From Butyrivibrio sp. XPD2006 (GTDB taxonomy: Bacteria > Bacillota > Clostridia > Lachnospirales > Lachnospiraceae), in NCBI RefSeq assembly GCF_000420865.1, contig NZ_ATVT01000003.1, positions 310,001 through 374,000 of the forward strand: a stretch of 64,000 bases of DNA, read 5' to 3'. A program made the translations under genes and the position numbers. The notes under the pieces are model-generated. The model was not told where the DNA came from and made no database searches. It saw only the letters and a program-made list of their open reading frames with translations. Positions 35,820-45,039 of this stretch are shown piece after piece. How positions within the stretch are numbered: position 1 is the first letter of the stretch; each line of letters starts with the position of its first letter.

Positions 35820-37088
35820 ATGAAAAAGATAGCGGTGATCGGCTGCGGTGCAGCCGGCATGATGGCGGCGCTTGCTGCTGCGGAGAGCGGCGGTAGCGTC
35901 ACTATTTTTGAGAAAAATGAAAAGCCCGGCAAGAAGATATATATTACCGGCAAAGGAAGATGTAATGTGACCAATGCCTGTGATGTTTCTGATTACTTTG
36001 ACAACGTCAGAAGAAATCCCAGGTTTTTGTACAGCGCCATATACAGCTATGACAACAGGGCTGTAATGGACTTTTTTGAAGATAACGGATGTCATCTCAA
36101 GGTGGAAAGGGGCGACAGAGTATTTCCTGTCTCCGACCACTCTTCAGATATCATCAGAACTCTCTTTAATGCTGTCAAAAAAGCCGGAGTCACGGTTAAA
36201 CTTGAGGTTGAAGTATTTTCTGTAGAGTCGGCTCAGGGAGCAGTTCAGGCCATAACCTACAGCAAAAAGGATGAGCCTATAACGAGAGAGGAATTCGACA
36301 GTGTCATCATTTGTACCGGCGGAATGTCATATCCGTCAACTGGCTCTACCGGAGACGGATACAGATTTGCAAGGGACTTGGGACACACTGTGGTGCCTCT
36401 CAGACCTTCTCTGGTTCCGTTTGAGATAGAAGAAGACTGGTGCCCTGATCTTCAGGGACTGTCCCTTAAAAATGTCGGTCTGAGACTCTTTATGGAAGAT
36501 GCAGAGAAAGGCAAGGCATCTGCCAAAAAGGTTAAGCCTGTCTATGACGGATTCGGAGAGATGCTCTTTACTCATTTCGGAGTGAGCGGACCTCTGGTGC
36601 TTACAGCCAGCTGCTATTATGACAAAGACAAAAAGGGACGCCTTTTACTTGATTTGAAGCCGGCGCTGGATGAGCAGCAGCTTGATAAACGTATTTTAAG
36701 GGACTTCGACGATGCTCCCAACAGACAGTTTAAAAACTCTCTTGGAGGTCTTTTCCCGTCTAAACTTATCCCTGTTATGATAAGACTGTCCGGAATCGAT
36801 CCGGAGAAGCCTGTTAACAGCATTACCAGGGAAGAGAGAATGGCCTTTGGCAAACTCATCAAGAACCTTCCGATGACAATTAGGAAGACAAGGGACTTTA
36901 ATGAGGCTATAATTACTAGAGGCGGAGTAAGTGTAAAAGAGGTAGATCCCTCCACCATGGAATCAAAACTGGTTTCCGGGCTTTATTTTGCCGGAGAAGT
37001 TCTTGATGTGGACACGGTGACCGGCGGCTTCAACCTTCAGGTGGCCTGGTCTACTGGACATCTGGCCGGGACATGCGCCGCAAACTAA
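35820..37088 (+). CDS. HI0933/BaiN-type NAD(P)/FAD-dependent oxidoreductase
   Basis: A 422-residue flavoprotein. The N-terminal dinucleotide fold IAVIGCGAAGMMAALAAAESG, the family motif GKGRCNVTNACD, TGGMSYPSTGSTGDGY and the closing AGEVLDVDTVTGGFNLQVAW are diagnostic of the HI0933 family. BaiN from this family acts on bile acid intermediates, but most members have no assigned substrate. The ATG at 35820 lies one base after the RpiR stop and aligns with the family start; the longer form would read into RpiR. Confidence 0.88.
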   Translation: MKKIAVIGCGAAGMMAALAAAESGGSVTIFEKNEKPGKKIYITGKGRCNVTNACDVSDYFDNVRRNPRFLYSAIYSYDNRAVMDFFEDNGCHLKVERGDRVFPVSDHSSDIIRTLFNAVKKAGVTVKLEVEVFSVESAQGAVQAITYSKKDEPITREEFDSVIICTGGMSYPSTGSTGDGYRFARDLGHTVVPLRPSLVPFEIEEDWCPDLQGLSLKNVGLRLFMEDAEKGKASAKKVKPVYDGFGEMLFTHFGVSGPLVLTASCYYDKDKKGRLLLDLKPALDEQQLDKRILRDFDDAPNRQFKNSLGGLFPSKLIPVMIRLSGIDPEKPVNSITREERMAFGKLIKNLPMTIRKTRDFNEAIITRGGVSVKEVDPSTMESKLVSGLYFAGEVLDVDTVTGGFNLQVAWSTGHLAGTCAAN

Positions 37089-37105
37089 TATTCAGGAGAT
37101 AATTT

Positions 37106-37777
37106 ATGAGCAGAAGCATAGCAATAGACGGACCTGCGGGAGCAGGAAAGAGCACAATAGCCAAAAAAGTGGCAAAAGAACTTGGATTCATTTATGTGGA
37201 TACGGGTGCGATGTACAGGGCGATGGCTCTGTATATGATAAACAACGGAATAGATGCAAGTGAATCCGACAAGATCAGTGCAACATGCCAGAGTGCGGAT
37301 ATCACGATCAAATATGAGAACGGAATCCAGGTGGTTTATCTTAACGGTGAGAACGTTAATGCTCTCATAAGGACAGAAGCTGTGGGAAACATGGCATCTG
37401 CCAGCAGCGTAAACGGAGACGTCAGGAAGAAACTGGTTGAACTTCAGCAGAAGCTTGCACAGACCACTGATGTCGTAATGGATGGAAGAGATATAGGAAC
37501 CGTAGTACTTCCCGGTGCCGATCTCAAGGTTTATCTGACTGCAAGCTCCAAGGTGAGAGCTGAGAGGAGATACAAGGAGCTCACTGAAAAAGGCGTGAGT
37601 TGTGACTTTGACGCAATAGAAAAAGACATCATCGACAGGGATTACCGTGATATGCACAGGGAGATATCTCCCCTGAAGCAGGCTGACGATGCGGTGCTGC
37701 TTGATTCATCGGATATGACCATAGATGAAGTTAAGGACAGGATACTTGAACTGTACCATATTGCTGTGGGAGAATGA
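37106..37777 (+). CDS. cmk: Cytidylate kinase
   Basis: A 223-residue P-loop kinase: IAIDGPAGAGKSTIAKKVAK, VDTGAMYRAMALYM, MDGRDIGTVVLPGADLKVYLTAS and the ERRYKEL lid. It phosphorylates CMP and dCMP. It is the head of the cmk-ispH-rpsA cluster common in Firmicutes. Confidence 0.96.
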   Translation: MSRSIAIDGPAGAGKSTIAKKVAKELGFIYVDTGAMYRAMALYMINNGIDASESDKISATCQSADITIKYENGIQVVYLNGENVNALIRTEAVGNMASASSVNGDVRKKLVELQQKLAQTTDVVMDGRDIGTVVLPGADLKVYLTASSKVRAERRYKELTEKGVSCDFDAIEKDIIDRDYRDMHREISPLKQADDAVLLDSSDMTIDEVKDRILELYHIAVGE

Positions 37778-37778
37778 T

Positions 37779-38630
37779 ATGGAAGTAATCGTAGCTGAGC
37801 ACGCGGGCTTTTGCTTTGGAGTTACCAAGGCGGTTGAGACCGTATATGAGCAGATTGAAAAAGAAAAATCGAATATTTATACATATGGACCCATCATCCA
37901 CAATGAGATAGTGGTCTCGGATTTGGAGAAAAAGGGAGTTAAGGTGATCGAGAGTCCTGACGAGCTTAAGGGCATAAATAACGGAACTATCATCATACGC
38001 TCTCACGGTGTTACCAAAGAGGTACACAAACAGCTGGAAGAGACCGGGCTTCAGATAATAGATGCCACCTGTCCCTTTGTTAAGAGAATACACAGGATTG
38101 TAGAGGAAGAGAGCGGCAAGGGCAAGAGCATCATTGTTGTGGGCAGCAAGAGTCATCCGGAAGTTGAGGGAATTGTAAGCTACGCAACAGGCCCTGTGTA
38201 TGTCATTGAGTCACCAGAAATGGCCAGAGAATTTTCCGGTGACAAAAAACCGGAATACACAGTTGTGTCTCAGACCACCTACAATAAAAACAAATTTCAA
38301 GAAACCATTGAAATCTTTAAAAATGTTGGTTACAATATTAATATTGTGAATACAATATGCAATGCGACTGACGAAAGGCAGTCTGAAGCGGAGGAAATCG
38401 CATCCAAAGCTGACGTTATGATTGTCATAGGTGGCGCACACAGCTCCAATTCTAGGAAACTGTACGAAATTTGTGCGCAGAAGTGTGCAAATACATATTT
38501 TATTCAGACTTTAGATGATTTACATCTGGAGATACCCGAATCGGCAGAGCTGATTGGGATTACCGCCGGGGCTTCAACCCCAAAGAACATTATTGAGGAG
38601 GTTCAGAAACATGTCAGAACAAACTTTTGA
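37779..38630 (+). CDS. ispH: 4-hydroxy-3-methylbut-2-enyl diphosphate reductase
   Basis: A 283-residue LytB protein with the three iron-sulfur Cys in AGFCFGV, DATCPFV and ICNATDER, and the IIHNEIVV and RSHGV motifs. It makes IPP and DMAPP from HMBPP, completing the pathway begun by dxr and ispG. The ATG is one base after the cmk stop; longer start codons lie in cmk. It overlaps the S1 gene by 20 bp. Confidence 0.96.
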   Translation: MEVIVAEHAGFCFGVTKAVETVYEQIEKEKSNIYTYGPIIHNEIVVSDLEKKGVKVIESPDELKGINNGTIIIRSHGVTKEVHKQLEETGLQIIDATCPFVKRIHRIVEEESGKGKSIIVVGSKSHPEVEGIVSYATGPVYVIESPEMAREFSGDKKPEYTVVSQTTYNKNKFQETIEIFKNVGYNINIVNTICNATDERQSEAEEIASKADVMIVIGGAHSSNSRKLYEICAQKCANTYFIQTLDDLHLEIPESAELIGITAGASTPKNIIEEVQKHVRTNF

Positions 38631-39759
38631 ACAGATGCTTAACGAATCGTTCAAAACAATTCACACAGGGGAGGTTGTAGAGGGAACTGTTATTGACGTT
38701 AAGCCTGACGAGATAATCCTTAACATTGGTTACAAGTCCGACGGTGTTTTAACAAAGAGTGAATACTCAAACGACAACAGTATTGACCTTACAACCGCCG
38801 TTAAGGTTGGCGATACAATGGACGTTAAGGTCCTTAAGACCAACGATGCTGACGGTCAGGTTATTCTTTCATACAAGAGACTTGCCCTTGACAGAGGCAA
38901 CAAGAGAATCGAAGAGGCGTTCAACAACAAGGAAGTTCTTACAGCTAAGGTTGTACAGGTACTTGAGGGTGGACTTACAGTAGTAGTTGATGAAGTTAGA
39001 ATCTTCATCCCTGCAAGCCTTGTATCAGACAGCTATGAGAAAGATCTTTCCAAGTATCAGGATCAGGAGATCCAGTTCGTTGTAACTGAGTACAATCCTA
39101 AGAGAAGAAGATACATTGGTAACAGAAGAATGCTTGTAACAGCTGAGAAGGCAGAGGCTGCCAAGAAGCTCTTCGATACAATCCAGGCAGGCGACATCGT
39201 TGACGGTGTAGTTAAGAACGTTACAGATTTCGGTGCATTCATCGATCTTGGCGGAGCAGACGGTCTGCTTCATATCTCAGAGATGAGCTGGGGACGTGTT
39301 GAGAGTCCTAAGAAGGCATTCAAGATTGGCGATACAGTTAAGGTTCTTGTTAAGTCTATCGACGGAAGCAAGATCGCTCTTTCAAGAAAGTTCGATAATG
39401 AGAACCCTTGGAAGGATGCTACAGAGAAGTATGCAGTTGGAAATATCGTAAAGGGCAAGGTTGCCAGAATGACAGACTTCGGTGCATTCGTAGAGCTTGA
39501 GCCCGGAATCGATGCTCTTCTCCATGTATCTCAGATTGCAAAAGAGCACGTTGAGAAGCCTTCAGATGTCCTTAAGGTAGGCCAGGAAGTTGAAGCTAAG
39601 ATTGTAGACTTCAACGAAGCAGACAAGAAGATCAGCCTTTCAATCAAGGCTATGTTCGCTCCTGAGAAGGAAGAGGAAGCTCCTGCAGAGGACGAGGGCG
39701 ATGTAGTATCAGTTGACATCGACAAGGTTATCGCTGAGCAGAGTGAAGAGAACGAATAA
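38611..39759 (+). CDS. rpsA: S1 RNA-binding protein (ribosomal protein S1-like), four S1 domains
   Basis: A 382-residue protein with four consecutive S1 (OB) domains at about residues 15-85, 100-170, 185-255 and 270-345; the third and fourth contain the DFGAFI/VxL core. The acidic C-terminal tail has no further domain. Four-domain S1 is the short Firmicutes form, compared with six in E. coli. It has its own GGAGG site inside ispH, and the two overlap by 20 bp; in some clostridia ispH and S1 are fused. A strong terminator follows. Confidence 0.92.
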   Translation: MSEQTFEQMLNESFKTIHTGEVVEGTVIDVKPDEIILNIGYKSDGVLTKSEYSNDNSIDLTTAVKVGDTMDVKVLKTNDADGQVILSYKRLALDRGNKRIEEAFNNKEVLTAKVVQVLEGGLTVVVDEVRIFIPASLVSDSYEKDLSKYQDQEIQFVVTEYNPKRRRYIGNRRMLVTAEKAEAAKKLFDTIQAGDIVDGVVKNVTDFGAFIDLGGADGLLHISEMSWGRVESPKKAFKIGDTVKVLVKSIDGSKIALSRKFDNENPWKDATEKYAVGNIVKGKVARMTDFGAFVELEPGIDALLHVSQIAKEHVEKPSDVLKVGQEVEAKIVDFNEADKKISLSIKAMFAPEKEEEAPAEDEGDVVSVDIDKVIAEQSEENE

Positions 39760-39774
39760 TTAACCTGATTTTAG

Positions 39775-39804
39775 AGGGGTGGAATTTTTCCACCCCTTAT
39801 TTTT
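39775..39804 (+). terminator. Rho-independent terminator after rpsA
   Basis: AGGGGTGGAA pairs perfectly with TTCCACCCCT (10 bp) across a three-base T loop, then TATTTTTAT. Confidence 0.9.
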
Positions 39805-39843
39805 ATGCAATTATTAACGAAATTTTATTTATACTTATTTAAT

Positions 39844-39872
39844 TTTACATACAATTCCAACTAATATAAAAT
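39844..39872 (+). promoter_or_regulatory. Putative promoter of the CheR-type gene
   Basis: TTTACA (39844-39849) and TAAAAT (39867-39872) with 17 bp between, in an AT-rich gap between the rpsA terminator and the CheR start codon, which has an AGGAGGAAT ribosome site. Confidence 0.5.
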
Positions 39873-39918
39873 TGAAGTAGTGACACTATTAAATTTGAAT
39901 TAGGAGGAATTAGGCTTT

Positions 39919-40704
39919 ATGGCAGCTGATTATGAGTGGTTCAAGAAAAATGTTTACGATCTGACCAAGATTGACCTCAATGCATACAAAGAAAAACAGA
40001 TGAAGAGAAGAATTGATACTCTGATCGGTAAGTATGACGTTAAAGGCTACGACGGATTCTTCGAGCTTATAAAAAAGGACAGAGAGGCGCTGGATTCCTT
40101 TGTTACATATCTTACAATCAATGTATCTGAGTTCTTTAGAAACAAGGAACAGTGGGAGCTCATGGACAAGGAGATGGTTCCCGAGCTTATGAAGAAGTTC
40201 GGCAAGAACCTTAAGATCTGGAGTGCAGCCTGCTCAACAGGCGATGAGCCTTACACAATTGTAATGATGCTCTCCAAGCATCTTCCTTTGAACCAGATAA
40301 ATGTCTATGCCACAGACCTTGATGCGGTAGTTCTTGCAAAAGCTAAGGCTGCTATCTATGACAAGAAGGAAGTTTCCGGAGTCCCTGAGGAATTCAAGAA
40401 AAAATACTTCACAGAGACAGAAGACGGCAAGATGAAGGTATCCAGTGAGATAACTTCCAGAGTTACCTTCAAACAGGCTGACCTTCTCCGCGATCCGTAC
40501 CCGAAGGATTGTCACCTTATCGTTTGCCGTAACGTTCTTATCTACTTCACAGAGGAAGCCAAAGATGAGATCTTCAGAAAGTATTTCGCAAACCTCAAGC
40601 CCGGCGGAATCCTCTTTATCGGAAGCACAGAGCAGATCGTTAATTACAAGGACATCGGTTTCGTAAGAAAGAACTCCTTCTACTATGAGAAACCGGAAGC
40701 ATAA
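39919..40704 (+). CDS. CheR-type protein-glutamate O-methyltransferase
   Basis: A 261-residue protein with an N-terminal helical CheR_N domain and a SAM-dependent methyltransferase domain: IWSAACSTGDEPYTIVMML (SAM loop), YATDLDAVVLAKAKAAIYD, and the VCRNVLIYF motif. It methylates glutamates of chemoreceptors. No other chemotaxis gene is in the window; it stands alone between its own promoter and terminator. That makes a receptor target elsewhere in the chromosome likely. Confidence 0.9.
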   Translation: MAADYEWFKKNVYDLTKIDLNAYKEKQMKRRIDTLIGKYDVKGYDGFFELIKKDREALDSFVTYLTINVSEFFRNKEQWELMDKEMVPELMKKFGKNLKIWSAACSTGDEPYTIVMMLSKHLPLNQINVYATDLDAVVLAKAKAAIYDKKEVSGVPEEFKKKYFTETEDGKMKVSSEITSRVTFKQADLLRDPYPKDCHLIVCRNVLIYFTEEAKDEIFRKYFANLKPGGILFIGSTEQIVNYKDIGFVRKNSFYYEKPEA

Positions 40705-40717
40705 TTAAGAATTTCAG

Positions 40718-40751
40718 GGACATCTCTTCTGCAAAAGAGATGTCCTTTTTT
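40718..40751 (+). terminator. Rho-independent terminator after the CheR-type gene
   Basis: GGACATCTCTT and AAGAGATGTCC form an 11-bp perfect stem followed by TTTTTT. Confidence 0.9.
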
Positions 40752-40829
40752 GATGGCATAAACCACGCAGCTGCGAGGATTTTATGGTATCATAGATGCT
40801 GTAGGAGATCTCGGAAAGTGGGGATAAAC

Positions 40830-42020
40830 ATGATTAAAACCAGTGAAATTATTGAAGGAATTAATAGCAGTGCTCTTGAGATGATGCCCGAAATAGTGGG
40901 CTGTCCGAGAGAGGACATACTGTTTATTGATATTGAGACCACAGGTCTTTCGCCAAGGAACTCTGATCTGTACCTTATCGGAACAGGTTTTGTAGAAAAC
41001 GGAAAGTGGGTTGTAAGGCAGTTTTTTGGTGAGAATGCAGATGATGAAGAGAAGGTCTTGTCAGAGTTTTCGGACTTCTCAAGGTCTTTTGCCAAGGTCG
41101 TTCACTTCAACGGGGACAGATTTGACATCCCGTTCCTGCAGAATAAGTATCAGGAACACAAGCTTACAGATCCTTTCGAAAGGCTTGAGTCCTTTGATCT
41201 GTACAAGTGGGTCAAACCTTTAAAAAGACAGCTCGGTCTGCCGGATTGTAAACAGAAGACTGTTGAGAAGTTTCTCAAGATAGACAGAGAGGACAAGTAC
41301 GACGGTGGCAAGCTGATAGCAGTTTATAAGGACTATGAGGAGAGTAAGAGCTCGGAGCTTTTGGAACTCCTTCTTCTCCATAATTTCGAGGATGTTAAGG
41401 GAATGATGAGGCTGGCGCCTATTCTTCTCTATGCAAGATTTTTTAAGATGTTTGACAATCTTCCCAAGGTTTCTGTCAGAACCGATGAGGAGATAAGTGA
41501 AAGCGATTATGTAAGCGGGAATCTTCCGGTTAAGGCAATCAAGGTTCAGGCCAACAGATACAAGGACATCGATGGACAGGAGAAATCTGAGGTGTTCATG
41601 AAGCTTGCGCTTCCGATTGAGCTTCCGGCATCCATTTCCGGAAATGTTGAAGGTTGCTTTTTCAAGACTTCGGGAAGTGAGGCTACGCTTCGGGTTCCGC
41701 TATATGAGACAGAACTTAAGTATTTTTATTCCAATTACAAGGATTACTATTATCTGCCTCAGGAGGATATGGCGATCCACAAGTCGCTGGCAACCTTTGT
41801 GGACAAGGATTTCAGGGAAAAGGCAAGACCCGAGAACTGCTATACCAAAAAGCAGGGACAGTATCTCAGGGAGTGGGACCTCGTATTTACGCCGTTCTTT
41901 AAGAAGGACTATGAGGATAAATGCTTTTACTTTGACCTGAATGAGAATATGAAGAAGAGCAGATTTGCAATGAGTCTTTACGCCTCACATGCAATTGCCT
42001 ATATTTTGGGGATTTATTGA
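40830..42020 (+). CDS. YprB-like ribonuclease H-fold exonuclease domain protein
   Basis: A 396-residue protein. The first 200 residues hold a DnaQ/RNase-H-like exonuclease (RNase_H_2): FIDIETTGLSPRNSDLYLIG, VVHFNGDRFDIPFLQNKY and HNFEDVKGMMRLAPIL contain the catalytic Asp/Glu residues. The C-terminal half has no domain I recognise. The family is annotated as a putative exonuclease but no substrate is established here. ATG at 40830 follows GTGGGG; an extended -10 candidate TGGTATCAT ends at 40793. Confidence 0.8.
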   Translation: MIKTSEIIEGINSSALEMMPEIVGCPREDILFIDIETTGLSPRNSDLYLIGTGFVENGKWVVRQFFGENADDEEKVLSEFSDFSRSFAKVVHFNGDRFDIPFLQNKYQEHKLTDPFERLESFDLYKWVKPLKRQLGLPDCKQKTVEKFLKIDREDKYDGGKLIAVYKDYEESKSSELLELLLLHNFEDVKGMMRLAPILLYARFFKMFDNLPKVSVRTDEEISESDYVSGNLPVKAIKVQANRYKDIDGQEKSEVFMKLALPIELPASISGNVEGCFFKTSGSEATLRVPLYETELKYFYSNYKDYYYLPQEDMAIHKSLATFVDKDFREKARPENCYTKKQGQYLREWDLVFTPFFKKDYEDKCFYFDLNENMKKSRFAMSLYASHAIAYILGIY

Positions 42021-42097
42021 CAAAATAATAACTAAAAAAATTGACATTAATCATAAATTTTTAGGCAAAAACGAGTATAATAAATAAGTGTATTATC

Positions 42098-42116
42098 ATC
42101 TCAAATTCTTTGAGAT
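42098..42116. promoter_or_regulatory. Leader hairpin upstream of rnfC
   Basis: ATCTCAAA and TTTGAGAT form a perfect 8-bp stem with three-base loop, 33 bp upstream of the rnfC start. A TATAAT (42076-42081) immediately upstream is the best -10 candidate, though without a good -35. The repeat could be an operator or an mRNA 5' hairpin. Confidence 0.35.
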
Positions 42117-42148
42117 AAGATTTCTAAAATCGGAGGAAGGTAGGAAAA

Positions 42149-43465
42149 ATGGCAAGAGGTACTTTTACGGGGGGTATTCACCCTTATGAAGGTAAAGAAC
42201 TTTCTAAGGATAAACCCATCAAATCAGTAATGCCAAAAGGGGATCTGGTGTATCCTGTATCCCAGCACATTGGCGCACCTGCTAAGCCTGTTGTTGCGGT
42301 TGGTGACCATGTCCTTACAGGTCAGATGATTGCCGAGGCCGGTGGTTTTGTTTCTGCACCGATCTTTGCAACCGTATCCGGAACTGTTAAGGCAATCGAG
42401 CCCAGAAGACTGGCAACCGGTGCAATGTGCAACAGTATCATCGTCGAGAACGATGGTAAGTATGAAGAAGTGGAGTTTAAACCGGCAAAGCCCTACGAGG
42501 AGATGACTCCTCAGGATAAGATCGATGCTGTGAGAGCAGCAGGCGTTGTCGGAATGGGAGGAGCAGGATTTCCTACTGCTGTCAAATTTGCTCCAAAAGA
42601 GCCGGACAAGATCGACTATGTCATCGCTAACTGTTCAGAATGTGAGCCTTATCTTACATCTGACTACAGAAGGATGATCGAGGAGCCCGAGCTTCTTTTA
42701 GAGGGTCTTAAGATTGCTGTAAGTATCTTCCCTAATGCAAGAGGTATTCTTGCAATCGAGGATAACAAGCCCGATGCAATCGCCAAATTCAAAGAATTAA
42801 CTAAAGATGAGGACAAGATAAGCGTAAAAGCCGTTAGGACCAAGTATCCTGAAGGTGCTGAGCGTATGCTTATTTATGCCTGCACCGGAAGAGAGATCAA
42901 TTCTTCAATGCTTCCTGCTGATGCCGGATGCATAGTTGACAACGTTGATACTCTCTGTGCAGTATGCAGAGCTGTAAAAGAGGGCAGACCTCTTATGGAG
43001 AGGATAGTAACCATCACAGGTGATGCTGTTGCTGAGCCCCAGAACTATAAAGTCAGGATCGGAACCAATTACCGTGAGCTCTTAGAGGACGCCGGTGGAT
43101 TCAAGACTGAGCCTGCCAAGATCATTTCAGGTGGTCCTATGATGGGATTTGCCATCTTTGATCTTGATGTTCCCACAACCAAGACTGCTTCTGCTTTGAC
43201 CTGCCTTACCAAGGATGAGGTTGCAGCAATGGAGCCATCTGCATGCATCAACTGCGCACGCTGCGTAGAGGTATGCCCTGAGAGACTGGTTCCCAAGAAC
43301 CTTGCAGATGCGGTTGAACACAACGATGAGAAGGCATTCCTCAATATGTACGGAATGGAATGCTGTGAGTGCGGATGCTGCTCTTATATCTGTCCTGCAA
43401 GACGTCAGCTGACACAGCTGATCAAGGGCATGAGGAAGATCCAGCTCGGCAAGAGAAAGAAGTAA
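42149..43465 (+). CDS. rnfC: Rnf complex subunit RnfC
   Basis: A 438-residue protein, first of the six rnf genes. The N-terminal barrel part (GDLVYPVSQHIGAPAKPVVAV) and the flavin/NADH-binding GVVGMGGAGFPTAVK loop are clear. The C terminus binds two [4Fe-4S] clusters through CINCARCVEVCP (about residue 366) and CCECGCCSYICPARR (about 405). RnfC is the NADH-binding peripheral subunit of the ferredoxin:NAD oxidoreductase. The gene has a GGAGGAAGG ribosome site. Confidence 0.97.
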   Translation: MARGTFTGGIHPYEGKELSKDKPIKSVMPKGDLVYPVSQHIGAPAKPVVAVGDHVLTGQMIAEAGGFVSAPIFATVSGTVKAIEPRRLATGAMCNSIIVENDGKYEEVEFKPAKPYEEMTPQDKIDAVRAAGVVGMGGAGFPTAVKFAPKEPDKIDYVIANCSECEPYLTSDYRRMIEEPELLLEGLKIAVSIFPNARGILAIEDNKPDAIAKFKELTKDEDKISVKAVRTKYPEGAERMLIYACTGREINSSMLPADAGCIVDNVDTLCAVCRAVKEGRPLMERIVTITGDAVAEPQNYKVRIGTNYRELLEDAGGFKTEPAKIISGGPMMGFAIFDLDVPTTKTASALTCLTKDEVAAMEPSACINCARCVEVCPERLVPKNLADAVEHNDEKAFLNMYGMECCECGCCSYICPARRQLTQLIKGMRKIQLGKRKK

Positions 43466-43478
43466 GGGGGACATTTGA

Positions 43479-44429
43479 ATGAGCGATTTAAGAAGAGTGT
43501 CATCCAATCCGCATGTTAGAAGCAAGACCACCACATCCAATATCATGATGTGGGTAGTTATTGCGCTTCTTCCTACAACAGGTTTTGGTATTTACAACTT
43601 TGGACTGAATGCACTTATCATAGTTTTATTATCAGTAGCTTCCGCAGTGCTTGCGGAGTTCCTTTATGAGAAGGCACTGAAAAAGCCCATCACAATAGGT
43701 GATTTTTCAGCGGTGGTAACAGGTCTTTTGCTGGGCCTTAACCTTCCTTCAACTGTGCCGTGGTGGATCCCGGTTCTCGGAAGTATCTTCGCCATCATTA
43801 TGGTCAAGCAGATCTTCGGCGGACTTGGTCAGAACTTCATGAACCCGGCTCTTGGCGGAAGATGTTTCCTTGTAATTTCCTTCCCGGCCATTATGACAAA
43901 CTTCATCACCAACACATACACTGGTGCAACACCTCTTCAGAATCTCAAGAACGGTGTTGAGCCCAATGTCATGGATATGATTATTGGTAGAACAGCCGGA
44001 ACAATCGGTGAGACATCAATGCTTTGTATCGTGCTTGGTGCAATGATACTTTTTGCTGTAGGTGTAATTGATTATGTTATTCCGTTTACCTACATCATCA
44101 CATTTTCATTGTTCGTAGTTCTCTTTGGCGGATATGGCTTCAACTTCGCATATCTTGCTGCACACCTTGCAGGTGGCGGACTTATGCTCGGTGCTTTCTT
44201 CATGGCTACCGATTATGTGACATGCCCTATCACACCTAAGGGAAAGGTTATCTACGGCGTGATCTTAGGACTTCTTACAGGTATATTCCGTATACTGGGA
44301 GCTAATGCAGAGGGCGTTTCTTTTGCCATCGTAATTTCAAACCTGCTTGTTCCTCTTATTGAGAAGTACACAATTCCGAGAGCCTTCGGTATTAAGAAAA
44401 CAGCAAAGAAGGAGGCGAAAAAAGCATGA
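43479..44429 (+). CDS. rnfD: Rnf complex subunit RnfD
   Basis: A 316-residue membrane protein of about nine helices. The motif TGATPLQNLKN contains the Thr that in RnfD covalently carries FMN. It forms part of the ion-translocating membrane core. The start lies 13 bp after rnfC. Confidence 0.96.
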   Translation: MSDLRRVSSNPHVRSKTTTSNIMMWVVIALLPTTGFGIYNFGLNALIIVLLSVASAVLAEFLYEKALKKPITIGDFSAVVTGLLLGLNLPSTVPWWIPVLGSIFAIIMVKQIFGGLGQNFMNPALGGRCFLVISFPAIMTNFITNTYTGATPLQNLKNGVEPNVMDMIIGRTAGTIGETSMLCIVLGAMILFAVGVIDYVIPFTYIITFSLFVVLFGGYGFNFAYLAAHLAGGGLMLGAFFMATDYVTCPITPKGKVIYGVILGLLTGIFRILGANAEGVSFAIVISNLLVPLIEKYTIPRAFGIKKTAKKEAKKA

Positions 44430-45034
44430 ATGACACAAAATCAATGATCAAAAATGCGCTTATCCTTTTTGCTATCACATTAGTTGCGGGTGTTCTTCTG
44501 GGACTTGTATATCAGGTTACCAAAGATCCTATCGCATACCAGGAGAAGCTTGCACAGGATAAGGCTAACCAGTCTGTATTTGCAGCAGCTGCTACCTTTG
44601 ATGATGTAGCTCTTGACGATGCTGCAGCTGCACAGATCGCATCTGAGTTTGCAGGTGTGACAATCGAGAGTGTAAAAGAGGCTAAGGATTCTTCCGGAAA
44701 CGGACTTGGATATGTTATCCAGGTTAAGTCCAAGGGCTATGGTGATTTCATCACCTATACAGTTGGTATCACAAATGAGTCATCCATAAACGGTATCTCC
44801 ATCATCAAGATCGCTGAGACACCCGGACTTGGAATGAATGCTGAGAAGGTTCTCGTTCCTCAGTTTGTAGACAAGGCAGCAAGTGCTCTCACAGTTGCCA
44901 AGAACGGACAGGTTACCGATGCAAACTCACAGATCGAGGCAATCTCAGGAGCCACCATTACATCAAGAGCTGTTACAAACGGCGTAAATGGTGCGGTTTC
45001 ATATTTTGAAAAAGTATTGAAAGGAGGACAGTGA
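44426..45034 (+). CDS. rnfG: Rnf complex subunit RnfG
   Basis: A 202-residue protein with one N-terminal membrane helix and an external FMN-binding domain; SGATITSRAVTNGV near the C terminus contains the Thr attachment site for covalent FMN. ATG overlaps the rnfD stop by four bases. Confidence 0.95.
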   Translation: MNDTKSMIKNALILFAITLVAGVLLGLVYQVTKDPIAYQEKLAQDKANQSVFAAAATFDDVALDDAAAAQIASEFAGVTIESVKEAKDSSGNGLGYVIQVKSKGYGDFITYTVGITNESSINGISIIKIAETPGLGMNAEKVLVPQFVDKAASALTVAKNGQVTDANSQIEAISGATITSRAVTNGVNGAVSYFEKVLKGGQ

Positions 45035-45039
45035 TAAGC

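Noticed and set aside
42017..42081. Two TTGACA sequences (42017 and 42041) with TATAAT at 42076 as a rnf promoter
   Set aside because: The distance between the second TTGACA and TATAAT is 29 bp, too long, and the first overlaps the stop codon of the preceding gene. TATAAT is kept only as a -10 candidate.
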